Assembly: GCA_017979445.1 (NCBI GenBank)
Contig: CM030714.1
Span: forward strand, 15,185,892 to 15,249,891
Length of the DNA: 64,000 nt
Reading direction: 5' to 3'
Source of the DNA: Akebia trifoliata
Taxonomy: Eukaryota > Streptophyta > Magnoliopsida > Ranunculales > Lardizabalaceae
Both the position numbers and the translations under genes were made by a program. This document shows positions 11,434 to 22,947 of the stretch, in pieces. A model generated the notes under the pieces. It was not told the origin of the DNA. It saw only the letters and a program-made list of their open reading frames with translations, and made no database searches. The first letter of the stretch is position 1. The number at the start of each line of letters is the position of its first letter.

Positions 11434-14407
11434 TGTGGTACCTCGCCAAACGTTAACACAAATCCCCATGTCATATCTCGAGGTACTAATAAAAAAACAT
11501 ACAATCCTGCATATATACATACAAAATATAATACTAGCGGAAGTCTATATACATCTAACAACGTACGAAAGATTAGAGTGCGAAAGAATAACCAGAATAC
11601 AGGATTATACAAATATTTCTCTCTCTAACAAAAGTCCTAGTGCTCAGAACAAAATCTATTACTTTTAGACAATTGACATCACTAGGGGCTATAACCCCAA
11701 TACTCACCAAGTGATGAACTCTGACTGTCTATTTGACCCACCAGATGATTCTCACTCGTGCTCTATACCTACCTCGCCAAGTTTCGAATTTGAAACTAAA
11801 AAAATGGAGAAGGAAAAGGTGAGTAACAATGGTTACCCAGTAAAGAAGAAAATAATTTCTGCCAATAACCTCTTCTAACATGAACAAATAAACATACTGA
11901 ATCATTTTAAAATATGCAAAGTTTTACAGAAGAAATTATGATTAACTGGTACATATAGCCAGGGATGAGCAACTAAACATTTTAAAACTCACATTACATC
12001 GATTAGCAGTACTCACTATAACATTCTCTTTTTATATAAATTTAATTGATCAAATGGAAACATTAAACATGCATTTCATTTTATATATAAAAATAAAACA
12101 ATAGATACATAATACAGAATGGTGGAGTATTGGAATTAGAGAGTTGGGATTTACGACTGGATCGTTCCCAGTTGGAACATGATGTTACCATTCTTCTTTG
12201 GCTTTTAGGTCCAATTTTTGTGGCCGGTCGCTGCACTTGCCACGTTTGGTTGACCATTTATCCGACTCAGACTGGCCGTTTGAAGTGACCGTAAGCAATA
12301 GGTCTCTTTTCGATGTGTCAGAACGTTCGACTACTATAGATTGTTAGTAATCACTAAATAATCATCTTCGTCTATGCCAATCAGGCATGCATGTGATTTC
12401 CAAATATACAAACCATTTGTATACGACCACCTTTACATTACAAGTTCACTGGTAAAGATAGAGAGGAACAACCCAGATTTCAGTTGTTACTCTACTCTCA
12501 TACGTATCCCATACCACGTATGAGCTTGGTGATCCCTACCGTACATCCCAGGATAGTACATCACTCTGGATGATATGACGCACTATCCCTTCAGGTATTC
12601 ACAGACTCTTTAATAGCTCACAAAATAGCTATATTCATTCTCAACATTGTATTATTAATTTCTCTTTCGTTTTCAAATGAATATATATATATATATATAT
12701 ATATTTCATTTGAAAACGAAAGAGAAATTAATAATACAAGGTTGAGAATGGATATCCAGTTTCCTACCATGCAACTGTGGTCAGTCGGCTAAAATAAATA
12801 ACGAAACGAAAACGTAAACAACGTTTCACCTTAACAGAAAGTAAATAAACATGCAACCAGTAACATTATTCTTAGATATCCGTTCACCAACCTACACATA
12901 ATACAACAATGTAAAATGCAGACATCACCCATCGGGTGTGACTCTGACATTTTATTGTTTCATACCATTTTTTTTTCGATTTTTAAAGTTTTCAATCTCT
13001 CGAACAAAATATCCACTTTCTGATATTTATCAACTCAATATGAGTTAATTGAATATTAAATCATTTTTCCAACTATGAAATTCATTTTCATTAAGAACGT
13101 TGAAAAAGTACAAAACTTATATCAAAATGGGGTCCGAGCGGTACACAGGACCCAACTGACAAAAATAATCCGGTGTAATATCCTACCCACGTATAATTTG
13201 TTAAAAAATATAATTAAACATATCAAATATGTAAGTTCTGACGTGAATTTGAAATAATCGATTAAATTCTATATTTTTGGAAATACATCACAAATTTTTA
13301 ATAAAATCTTAAATGCAATTTTCACAATCTATGATTACTAATAGAAATCGAAAGTTCCTTACAATCTCTAAGCGACAGAATTGAAGCACGTGCATGAAAA
13401 TCGAGGCGATCGACACGAAAATCGAGATAAATCAGATTTTAAAGCGGCTGATTTTTGAATTTAACTCAGTGATTTTGAAGATCTCGATGCCGTCGTCTTT
13501 TCTCTCTTTTGAGGTAGAAGACGGTTTGACCCCAAAATAGGTAAAATCCGAGGTCAAAAATTTGAAATCTCTGTATATGAATATGGTTGATTTTTGATGA
13601 TATGAGGTGAAAAAGATGAGAAAACGAAAGGAATTTTGGTGGGTTTTGTAGAGAATAAGGTTGCGGACGTTTCTCCATACTACGTTAGTTGTTGACGACA
13701 AGCCATTTACGAGGGATCTGAGGTGGAAGTTTTAAAGAAGAACAAATTTAAAAAAATAAAAAATGTTGGCTGTTAGACGGGTTGGAGAAGACGAAGTAAT
13801 AAAAAGAATTAAAATTTTATTTATATAAAATTTGGGACAAAATCGGTATTTTGCCTATTATTTTGATCGACGATAATTTGATCGTCCGAACTTTAAAAGT
13901 GACGAATGAATACTCCATTTCACCTAATTTTTTATTCTGGATCTAATGGTGTAGTCAATTTCTACAAATTCTATCTCTAACAAATGTTTACATTTTTGAC
14001 CTGAGGTGACCCCTAAAATTGATGTCATTTTCGTTTTTGATGATAATTCAACTTTCTGATCTTCAAAAATGATAAATAAATAGTCCATGTTCAATATTTT
14101 TTCATTACAAATCCAATGGTATGATCGAATCTTAATAATTCTTTCTTTAGTAAAAAATCACTATTTTAGCCTGGTCCGACTCGATAATTGAGGATGTTGC
14201 AATTTTTATATTCAGACTCGCATTTAAGGGTGCTTACAGGCTAAAGTATATTTTTCAATCATTTTGAATCCAATGGTGAGATTAGATTCCATTAAAATGA
14301 TCAGAAACATCTTAAAGTTTTACCCATAAGTTTCACTTTTAAGATTTTCTCAAAATTTCACTATTTATTTTTCATAAAGATACGAATAAAAAATTCGGGG
14401 TTTTATA
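11434..14407 (-). mobile_element. solo LTR of family D (about 2.97 kb)
   Basis: The segment begins TGTGGTACCTCG and ends AATAAAAAATTCGGGGTTTTATA, matching the TGTG...TTACA termini of the 59140-61407 copy. The flanks are ACAAA (11429-11433) and GCAAA (14408-14412), a 5-bp duplication with one mismatch. No internal element sequence adjoins it, so it is best read as a solo LTR. It contains the long hairpin at 12636-12750 and the sections shared with 5149-8827. Confidence 0.75.
12636..12750. repeat. near-perfect 46-bp inverted repeat around a TA run
   Basis: The left arm at 12636-12681 and the right arm at 12705-12750 are reverse complements with a single mismatch, separated by about 23 bases of alternating AT. 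The right arm is the ancestral sequence: it aligns with 5565-5610 and 55920-55950 in sister LTRs. The left arm has no counterpart there, so it arose as an inverted copy. Confidence 0.9.
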
Positions 14408-15189
14408 GCAAAGAAGCTTGAAATCTTATAATATACTAATAAATGCACAAAAGCGGCTTCACTCAAGATTTATAAGATTGGTGTAAATACCAAGAGTCAA
14501 ACATTGTCCACATGTGTATGTTTACTTGGAGAATGGTTGATGGGAAGCAATGAGGATCCATCATCCTTAAATGGTCTCATTTTAAGAACAGTATGAGGAT
14601 ACATGTATCCAAATTTACCAATAAACATGTTCTTGAAATAAGATGGATTTCTAGACAACATGGCCACACTGATTCCAACAATTTGAAAATTTCTAAAAAG
14701 AAAAAATTCATGGAAATAAGGTCTGAACCTCAGATATACCAATAAAAGTACACATACTCGAGAGTCTCGAACTCAAACCAAGTTTTATGTTGGGGGCAAA
14801 ATGTCTTTTAATTCCTCGAGTGAGTCTATTTTAGAACAAATATGGGTCTACGATCCCAAACTTACCCAGAGGAACTTATTCGGACAATAATACATAATTT
14901 TGGAAGAATAACACGTACTGCCCACTCAAATTTATCAATTTAGATCAACTTGTGAGTTTTTGGGCTCAAGAGTTAATATTTCCAATAGTAGTAAAGTTTT
15001 GGCACGAGAGACGGGGATGACAATAGGGAAGAGATAAAAAATACTTACTCATCATTTGTTGTCTAATCAGTAGAACCTATGTTCTCCATTGATTAATCAT
15101 TAACTACAACATTGATGAATTATTGAATGTAGTAGATTCTCTGATTGATGACTCAATAAAGGTAACTATGAATATATCAACATATAGCC
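14408..15189. other. stretch without a recognisable gene
   Basis: Lies between the solo LTR and the copia integrase remnant, where reverse transcriptase would be expected on the minus strand. I could not find the RT motifs in any frame. It is either heavily decayed or unrelated. Confidence 0.4.
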
Positions 15190-15880
15190 TTGCCATTTCT
15201 CAAGTCAACCTTTCCCAAGTTTTCATGGTCTCTAAAGAGTATAACATTTGTTATTAAAGACCTTCAAAAACTTGATATTGGGAGAAAAACCATTCTACAA
15301 TTCATCGATTGTTGATCAACCCTACTTTAAGATATACAAAGGAATAAGGTATCAGGCAGTGTTTACAACGTTGTCTCAAAAATCTTACTATGAAGCAAAA
15401 CGAATCATTTCTTGCAGTACAGAGTTGATCTTCTTAACAATTCCATAATGCTAAGGGATCTTTAGAGCTGAGAATTTTTGTCAGAACATGTAATTATCAC
15501 AGAATTAAGTGGACTAACTATTCTCAAACTCTCTATTATGATTACTTCAGATCCGTCCAACAATAAACTCTATTTCTGTTTGAAGTTGCTTAATGACGTT
15601 CTTGAATCCATCAAATGTATCCAATTTATCCTTCAAGAACGCAACCCAATAGAGTTGGAGTGATCATCAACTACTACTAGAAAATGTCTCTTATCTCTTA
15701 GAATTTTAACTTTTGTGGGATCCATAAGATCCATGTGAAGTAATGCTAGAGGATTTGAGGTAACTAGAGCGCTTATCAAACTTTTCTAATTTTATTTCCT
15801 AGCATAGACAACCTCTAACTAATAATTTTTTAAGCATGTCGAGATAGGTTCTTGTAGTGAACATGATCCATATGTTGACG
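15190..15880 (-). pseudogene. Ty1/copia integrase remnant
   Basis: Across several frames the minus strand reads SNPLALLHMDLMDPTKV, then KRHFLVVVDDHS, VLQEMIRF, NTACYLIPLYI and LGKVDLRNGKAI. These match, in order, the copia integrase core (the HMDLFGP and VDDFSR motifs), the RTLQEMAR motif, the NTACYI segment and the GCKCFIL...LGKFDSKSDEGIF tail. Stops and frameshifts separate them. It lies directly downstream of the gag-pre-integrase domain, as expected for copia (integrase before reverse transcriptase). Not functional. Confidence 0.8.
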
Positions 15881-16216
15881 TCACAATTGGACCTCATCAA
15901 CTTGAGTCACATTATTCACACACGGAATTGTATTTTTTTCGATGTCTTTGATAACATAACAATCATCGGATGTGCAGAGATCTTTCATGATCAATTTCCC
16001 ATTAATATCTAAGATCTCATACACCATGCGGTTGAAACTCACCGATTGTTCTCTATTGCACATTTGAGATATGCTAAGGAAGTTATATGTCAAACCATCC
16101 ACACATAAGACAATTTCAACCTTGGGCATCGTTGATCCACTGATCGTGTCACACCCAATAATCCTAGCGATACAACTATCACCAAAAGTGACAAAACCTT
16201 CATTAAAATCTACCAA
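15881..16216 (-). pseudogene. Ty1/copia gag-pre-integrase domain fragment
   Basis: A 111-residue open stretch contains FVTFGDSCIARIIGCDTI, VLCVDGLTYNFLSISQMC and a YEILDINGKLIMKD segment. These are the hallmarks of the gag-pre-integrase domain (family pattern VTFGDN..GKIIG..., VLLVDGLKHNLLSISQLCD). The domain sits between protease and integrase in copia polyproteins. Upstream protease sequence is not clearly readable. Confidence 0.85.
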
Positions 16217-16639
16217 ATGACTGAATTAACTTTGGTCACTAGTCTTGTGTTTAGAGTCTTCACTATCCAAATACCATTGTGTGAAATATCTCACCTTAAG
16301 AAGGGTATGAATCACGTGGTACCGGTTATCCCTTGATTTAACTTTTCAGTTTAAAACAAATTTTTTAGGATGGAAGATTGCTTTTAGGAAGAAAATGGAT
16401 TTACCTATAAAGTTCAGATTTCACCTTCCTTGATGAGTTTTAAGTGGGGGACCTATTTTCCTTTGATGATCTTGATTTTGAATAAGTCCCTCACAAAATT
16501 GTCCACTTTAGGAAGTGAACAATTCTTTACTTCTTTGGACATGGATGGCTCTTCTTACTCCACAGATGATTCAATTTTCTGTAAAAAAGCTACCTAACCC
16601 ATGCAACTTTTACTCTACCATTGAAGATATACGAATAGA

Positions 16640-18530
16640 GATTAGGATGTTTCTAGAGTAAATGGTCTTGTATTTAAATTTATGTGACCGATTTCTCCAC
16701 AGAAGTTGCAGGTGATTACTTTTTTGGATTGTTTATTTGAGAAGAAAAATCTTCAAAAATGGTGACTTTTTTTGTGGTCTTTCTTGGAATTTGAAGTATT
16801 CCAGAAGTAATTATTTTCTTGGAGTCCGAAATTCTTCAAAAATAAGCATTGTGGACATAGGAGGTGACATAGAATTATACCAATCATAGCTTAGACTTCC
16901 CTTATCCCAAAAAGATTTTCCTATACCCAAGATCTTTTCAAGTTTCTCACTACCCTAGGTATAGTTACGCTCAAGTCTAGCATTATATGACTTTAACTCG
17001 AAGATGTTATTATTTTACTCTCATCATATAGATTTACCAATTTAGTATTTTGATGAGATACAAATGAGTTTGCCATAACTAGTTGAGTTCTCAGTTGTTG
17101 AGATTTAGTAATCAACTCACTTATATCTTTATCCAACAACTTTTGTGTACTAGACTCTCTTTGAAGGGATGTTTCAAGTATAACTATCAAGTTTTCTAAC
17201 TCAAGCCTAAGGGGCATTTAACTACAACCACTTGTTCTTGAAAATCCATTAATCTCACATTTTCTGCCTTTTGTAGATTATGTTTCTTAATGAGTGTAAC
17301 AAACACTCATCGAAGGTAGATTTGAGCTCTAAGACATCTTGTATGACTTCCTCATTCTTATCATCAAAAGATGAGGCTACTTGAGGAGAAGATTGATTTA
17401 TCGATATCTTTTCATCCTCAACTTTATCCACAAAAGGGATGGAGACCGTGGTGGATGTCATATGGATCCTGAGGTGTTACAGTCTTCAAAATTTGAAGAT
17501 GCTTCTTCAATAACCTCTGACTCATCTGAGTCAACCCACAAGCTTGTGTAGCCATTTGTTCCGTTGAACTTAAATATTTGGAAATCGATTGATCACGCTA
17601 CGAGAAATAAGTTGTGGTAAAATGGACAATGTCTCCACAGTGATATCATTCACTATCATCCTTTGACATATATGGAGATTTTACCAATGGATTGTTTTTC
17701 ATCATCAGGATAACTCATTTTAGTGAAGCTATCCGATCTTCTCTTCATATGGATAAAATTTGTCCCCATCAAAATCATATCTTCAACATCTAGGTTATTC
17801 TCACTATTTTTCTCAAAGATAGTTTTACTATGAGTTTGCAATAAGGAAAGAAATGACATGGAATTTACCTATTTAGAGGATGACTTTGAAGAAGAGAATT
17901 AGGACTACCATCTACCCCTTTTAAGGAGGACCTTCAAGATGGAGCTCAACCATGGTGAGCAATCCAATGAGCTCTTCAACATTCATGGTTCACATCTCAG
18001 AGCTACATTCAAGGTTACAATGGAAGTAAACCTCTTAGAAAGGGACCTAAAAATTTTCATGTAAATTCTTCCTTCCGGAACAAGCTATCCTATGAAGTAC
18101 ATAAAAATACAACAGTCTCTAAATTTTACATAAAGTTCTCAGACAAAATTATTTTAATCCATCCTAATGTTCTCAAAACAATTTGTTAACATTTTAAATT
18201 TGAAGTTTTGATAATGTAGGTTTCAAAGGAAGCCAAACTTGTTTAGCCGATCAATATGTGTCAATATGTTTGAGTTTATTTGGGGCAATGCCACCGTATA
18301 TAAAATTTAGTATTCTCATATTATGATAACTATCGGATTTTAATTGTTTGGGTGGCTCATATCCTTTCTCTACTAAGTTCTAAAAATCCCAACTTAAGGA
18401 AATTGATAAAGATCATCATCCTAATTTACCAATATGCATAATTGACTTGATGGATAGATGGAGGTCTAAAGGATGACCATTGTCGGACTTAGATATGGTT
18501 CAAAGTTTTGGGATCAACTCTAGGATGTTA
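16640..18530 (-). pseudogene. Ty1/copia gag remnant with zinc knuckle
   Basis: The minus strand carries a degenerate gag. A CNFCGEIGH zinc-knuckle start lies at 16684-16710; the final cysteine of the CCHC box is not seen. Helical charged pieces at 16993-17217 and 17255-17461 resemble the coiled-coil region of SIRE-type gag, and MNVEELIGLLTM near 17950 matches the LSLDDLIGSLMTHE motif. The 5' portion begins just after the PBS at 18551-18561. Frames are broken repeatedly. The order PBS, gag, zinc knuckle, gag-pre-integrase, integrase supports one minus-strand element. Assignment to the SIRE lineage is an inference. Confidence 0.7.
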
Positions 18531-18550
18531 AGCCTATCAAGAGTAACCCA

Positions 18551-18561
18551 CTCTGATACCA
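18551..18561 (-). other. primer binding site (initiator Met tRNA) of the copia element
   Basis: The minus strand reads TGGTATCAGAG, complementary to the 3' end of plant initiator methionine tRNA. It lies 2 bp past the LTR end (ATTTTTCA) at 18564. Confidence 0.85.
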
Positions 18562-18563
18562 AT

Positions 18564-19696
18564 TGAAAAATATGTGCTTCGTATTTCTAGTCCTAAAGGG
18601 GGTGAATATGATAATTAAAATTTCTTTCGATTTATCTAATTTTAACTTAGATTGATAATTTGACTATGTGTTCTAAGTCATTCATCCAGCCTCGATTTTG
18701 CACTCATGTCTCTAATTTGCATTTAATGAAAATACACTTGAAATTTAAACATTCATTTAATCATGTCATTCAATGGCACATTCAAATACGATTTACTTAT
18801 TCGACATTCATGGCATCTCATGACATTCAAAACATTCAAGTGTAAATTACGGAATTATGAAAACATGCACGAGACATAAGACATCTAATGGATTGACAAT
18901 ATGCCTACATCCATTCTCATGGCTAATTTCTAGTTTGCAATGTAATTAAAGTTCACTTAGAATCTAAACATTCATGGCATGACATATATAGCATAATGTT
19001 CATTCATAACATGCATTCATTTAAGTATAAATTGATAAAGGGCATTTTCACAAACACGAGACTAGCATTTTATAGTGGTTTGACAACGTGTCTATATCCA
19101 CTCCCAAGGTTCCTACCTAGGAATTTGGTGTTCACTATCAAAGAGGTTTATGGTTCACCTCAAATTTTTGCATAGAATTTTTATGCCTAGGCTAAATTCT
19201 AAAAATCTTAAGATCAAAAGAATACATCCTCTCGAAATTTGTGAATTTTGTCCCTTGAAAATTCACGAACCTCTAATCTTATTAAGAATCCTCAATTCTA
19301 ACAAGAATTTGATTTTTGTGGGATGAACGAAGTAACCACATACATATATTTTTTAAAATAAAAACAAAATCGAAGACTCACTCAACTTTATAAGGTTCAC
19401 CAAAGGAGATCTTGAGTTCATCGATTCCTTGAGCTTACAAGTGCGTTTCGACGGTTGGATCTTTCAATCAAGCTCTCAAACTCGTCAGCTCCTTGTGATT
19501 ACTCTTACCGTCATATTCTTTTACTTTTTGTTCCATGAATGTACCAATATGTATGCAAGGTGAGGTTTGATGGTTGGAGAGGGATCAAGTGAAAAGTCTG
19601 TGAAGATTGAAGGGGTTCACTTAAGTTAGACTCTCATAAGAATATAGAAGACTCTCAAAGTGTGAAGAGAGGAGAGACAATCTTCTCTAGGGTTTG
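18564..19696 (-). mobile_element. 5' LTR of the copia element
   Basis: It ends (minus) at TTTTTCA next to the PBS. It contains AAAGGGGGTGAAT at 18596-18608, a phrase frequent near copia LTR ends. About 570 bp at its other side match 8828-9406. The exact start (high-coordinate end) is unclear, because similarity to the other copy stops near 19696 without a clean TG. Confidence 0.7.
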
Positions 19697-20699
19697 ATCT
19701 AAAGGAAAGGCATACGTTGAATGGAGCTTCAACTAAGAGTTAGAGCTTCAACTAAGAGTTAGACCTTCCAATGTGTAGAGAAAGCTCTCTAGATGGGAGA
19801 GGGGAAAGACAAGTTCTCTAGGGATCAACCCCAAGTGAGAAATGAGCTAAAAATCACTTTTTAGAGTCATTTTTGAAGTTCCATGAAAATCGTCGGAGGA
19901 ACTCGAAAGGGGAGTCCAGATCTGTTACTCAAGAAAGAACGCCACTAGAAGAGTAGAATGTTCGATCTCGTAGCTCAACTTGAGTTACCAAACCACGAGG
20001 GGCACAGAGAAATCAAAGAGGTATTCAAAGTAAAAATCTATAAATGAAGCATAGACTGAAAGGGCATGATGAAAACCCATAAGGGCACTATAAGTAAAAA
20101 GATCAGTCTATGGCAAGATCAAAACCACCGGCACGATGAAAACCCAAAGAGGGCGTCGTTGCGCAAAAATGTGAAAATCAAGTCAGGTGAAAACCGTAAT
20201 TGGCGCCAGGGGCAAAAATGAAAAATGAAAAAAAAAAAAAAAACAACAACTCCTGGCCCACAAGAGTATAAACTGTGAACGGTAAAAATCTCGAAGTCCT
20301 CAATGTTCCAATAGATACAACTAAGATAACTTAGTCAAAATTCTCAACCTCGGGGATGACTCTAAAGAGGCTAAGGATTAACTGACACTTGTGTCCTCGA
20401 CATTTGGCAAAGGCACCATGATCGTTAACTTTCAAAATTTTCAAACACAGTCTGTCACAGATTATCCGACAAAGGCAATCTTTTAAAACCAAAACCAAAA
20501 AAAAAAAAATACATCATCAAAATTACTATTTTTGGCCTATGACGAAGAATCTAGGACTTTTCTTAAAATCAAGAGTTTTCAAAAGCAATAGATATATCTG
20601 AGGCCACTACGTAAAAAACCTATTTCATTCATTTAAAAAAGTGCTACATCATTCTCGTTGAAAGTAGGGTACAAAAAGGAATAACAGGCGAGGAACAAC
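19697..20699. other. 3' internal spacer of the Tat-type element
   Basis: No ORF of note. It contains the phrases GATGAAAACCC followed by AAGGGC (20069-20086) and AAGATCAGTCTATGG (20099-20113), which resemble the non-coding spacer between pol and the 3' LTR in Tat/Ogre-like elements. The polyprotein itself is absent. An A run lies at 20230-20243. The copia LTR ends at the left side. Confidence 0.4.
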
Positions 20700-22400
20700 T
20701 CATACACTCCTGAAAGAAGCATAATAGGCATCAAGTCTATCTTCTAGGGCTTTGATCTGAGCAGCTTGGTCAATGATGATTCTCTCCGTATCAGAGGCGT
20801 GACGACTCACTAAGTATTCAACAATCATATCAGCATGCAACCTTGAAGCAAGGCGCTCTCTCAAATCAGTGATTTCAGCTCGGAGCATGGGCACCTCACC
20901 TCTAGTATTCAAAACTTTGAGCTCGGACGATAATTGGGCAATCTCAGCTTGCATATCCCTTTTAGACTTGAGCCAAATAGCTCGGATACGACGATGATCC
21001 GCTTGAATCTCCTCTAACTGATCACGATAATCAAAGAAACGAGAAGTGCCAGGACGTGCGCGGGGAACATTTGGTACTGTCACTCGATCGGAAATAAGTT
21101 CTCGAATCCAATGAATGTAAGTCGAAAAAGAATGGCTTGCATAGATGGGATGATCCAAAACTTCTATTTGAGACCATTCTTTCACCAATCGACTCAAAAG
21201 TGCAGTGGAAGAATATAACAAAAGGCCAACCAACTCACTGAAGTCCTCAGGAATGAGTATGCCTTGGTCATACCCAAATTGACGAAGAACACGAAGGGGA
21301 AAATACTGGGTAGCCCCATGCAGGCCTATCAAAACAAGGAAACGAGTCCCATCAAAAGCAATCACGGGGGAACCCTTCGGTTGGAAAGCCCCAACCCACC
21401 TAACAGGCTCGTCTCTAAGATTGCACAAAAAAGAATACCATCCTTCTTTCCCACCAAGAAACATGGGAAGCTCTCGTCTTGCCATCATGCATACCAAATT
21501 AGCATTCACACAAAAGGGACGATGAATCACTTCCGTGGATGACATATGATCCATGAACCAAAGCTGCAAGAAAAGGGAGTATTCTAATCACACAATTTTA
21601 AAAATGTGAAAGATAGATAACTAAATAACCCAATTTACCTGCAAGAGAGGGGCACATCCACGAAATGTTCGGTCTTTTTTAGTCGAACAAGCGGTAAGAG
21701 ATCGAAACATCTCGCCTAAAAGCATAGGGGCCACTCGGCGCCCCTGACGGATTTGTTGTAACACACTGATAAGGGAGAGGTCCACGAATTCGCCTTCTCC
21801 CGGAAATAGCAATTGACCAACCACTACAAGGGTCAAAGCGTTAAATCGGAGCAATGGCTTGTCATTCTCCAAGAGACGTTCAAGGAGAAAAGACTTGGAT
21901 ATTCTCAACAAAGTTGACTCACCATCCGTGTTTTTTAAATATTTCTTGTTAATCCCCAAGAAATCTGATGCCTCCCCCTTGTATCCCTCTCTAAGGGGTG
22001 GAACCACCACCATACCCGAAAAAGAAAGACCCAAAATCACCTCGATTTCTTTTATAGTAGGGGTCATTTCATGTTCACCAAAGCGAAACAAGTTAAGGTC
22101 GGGAACCCAGCATCCCATCATGGCCTCAATGAGACCCCATTGCAGAGGGACCATAGGCAAGGAAAGAGTGAATCCTAACTTGTTAGAATCCCATTGGAGT
22201 TTGTCTTCGTTAGACATAGATTCCAACCATCGTCTCAAATAAGAATCTACTATAGCATATCTTTTTAGATGTGGGAGAGTGGGACCTACCTCCATGAGAC
22301 TTGGAAAGGAGATCTTGGTGGAAGAGAAACCTAGACAAGCTTGTTGTTGCAGATTCGTGGGCTCCACAGTCAATCCCAACAGGGAAGAAGACAAAATCAC
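20700..22400 (-). CDS. intact antisense gene of the Tat element, DUF7745-like protein (541 aa)
   Basis: Two exons on the minus strand: 22400-21639 (254 codons) and 21563-20700. They are joined by a 75-bp phase-0 intron (21638-21564) with CAG|GTAAAT and TTGCAG|CTTTGG borders. Joining reads PLLQ-LWFMDHM across the splice, as in relatives. The product is open over 541 aa, with VDSYLRRWLESMSNEDKL near residue 50, VPLQWGLIEAMMGCW, and RFLVLIGLHGATQYFPLRVLRQFG in exon 2. A charged coiled-coil tail follows (DIQAEIAQLSSELK-like heptads). These match the plant-specific proteins annotated as DUF7745 or aminotransferase-like plant mobile domain, known as cargo of LTR elements. The gene is antisense to the element defined by the PPT and LTR at 27196-29260. 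Function unknown. It is notably undamaged beside decayed neighbours. The start is the first Met of the open frame. Confidence 0.7.
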
Positions 22401-22432
22401 GAACCTAGGGCATAAGGAGTGTTTAAAGGGAG

Positions 22433-22774
22433 CACTGGTCCGTCTTTGTTGAACGGTTAGGAGGAAAGATGACCAATCCGTTTTTATTAAACGGATTCAA
22501 CATTAGATGACCAATCCGTTTTTATTAAACGGATTCAACATTAGATGACCAATCTGTTTTTATTAAACGGATTCAAAATTGTTTGACCAGTCCGTTTCTA
22601 TTAAACGGATTCAACATTGTTTGACTAGTCCGTTTTTATTAAACGGATTCAACATTGTTTGACCAGTCCGTTTTTATTAAATGGATTCGACATTATATGA
22701 CCAAATCCGTTTTTAAAAAATGGATGCAAGATAAATGTAATTAATCCGCCTTGCAGAAACGGACTAGTTTGGAG
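22433..22774. repeat. 38-bp tandem array of palindromes upstream of the DUF7745-like gene
   Basis: Nine units start at 22433, 22471, 22509, 22547, 22585, 22623, 22661, 22699 and 22737, an exact 38-bp spacing. Each core unit reads GACCAATCCG..., with inverted arms ATCCGTTT and AAACGGAT around a five-base TTATT loop, then TCAACATT. The outer units are diverged and the middle ones nearly identical. The array begins 33 bp upstream of the gene's ATG at 22400. The same palindrome and period recur at 26583-26720. Confidence 0.9.
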
Positions 22775-22826
22775 TTTCCTTCTACAAATCAAACAAGAGG
22801 TGCAAGGAATGAAGAACAATGAACCG

Positions 22827-22848
22827 ATATATATATATATATATATAT
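22827..22848. repeat. (TA)n microsatellite
   Basis: About 22 bases of alternating TA between the palindrome array and the 3' end of the PMD gene. Confidence 0.9.
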
Positions 22849-22947
22849 GTCTAAATATGAAATCTCACATGTTTTTCATAACAGGTACAAAACTCCACGG
22901 ATAAAGACAGATAGTACATTAATCGGTTAACAGGAGGTACAATATGA

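Noticed and set aside
22433..22774. CRISPR array
   Set aside because: Spacing is regular, but the whole 38-bp unit is repeated with no unique spacers, and the context is a plant retrotransposon.
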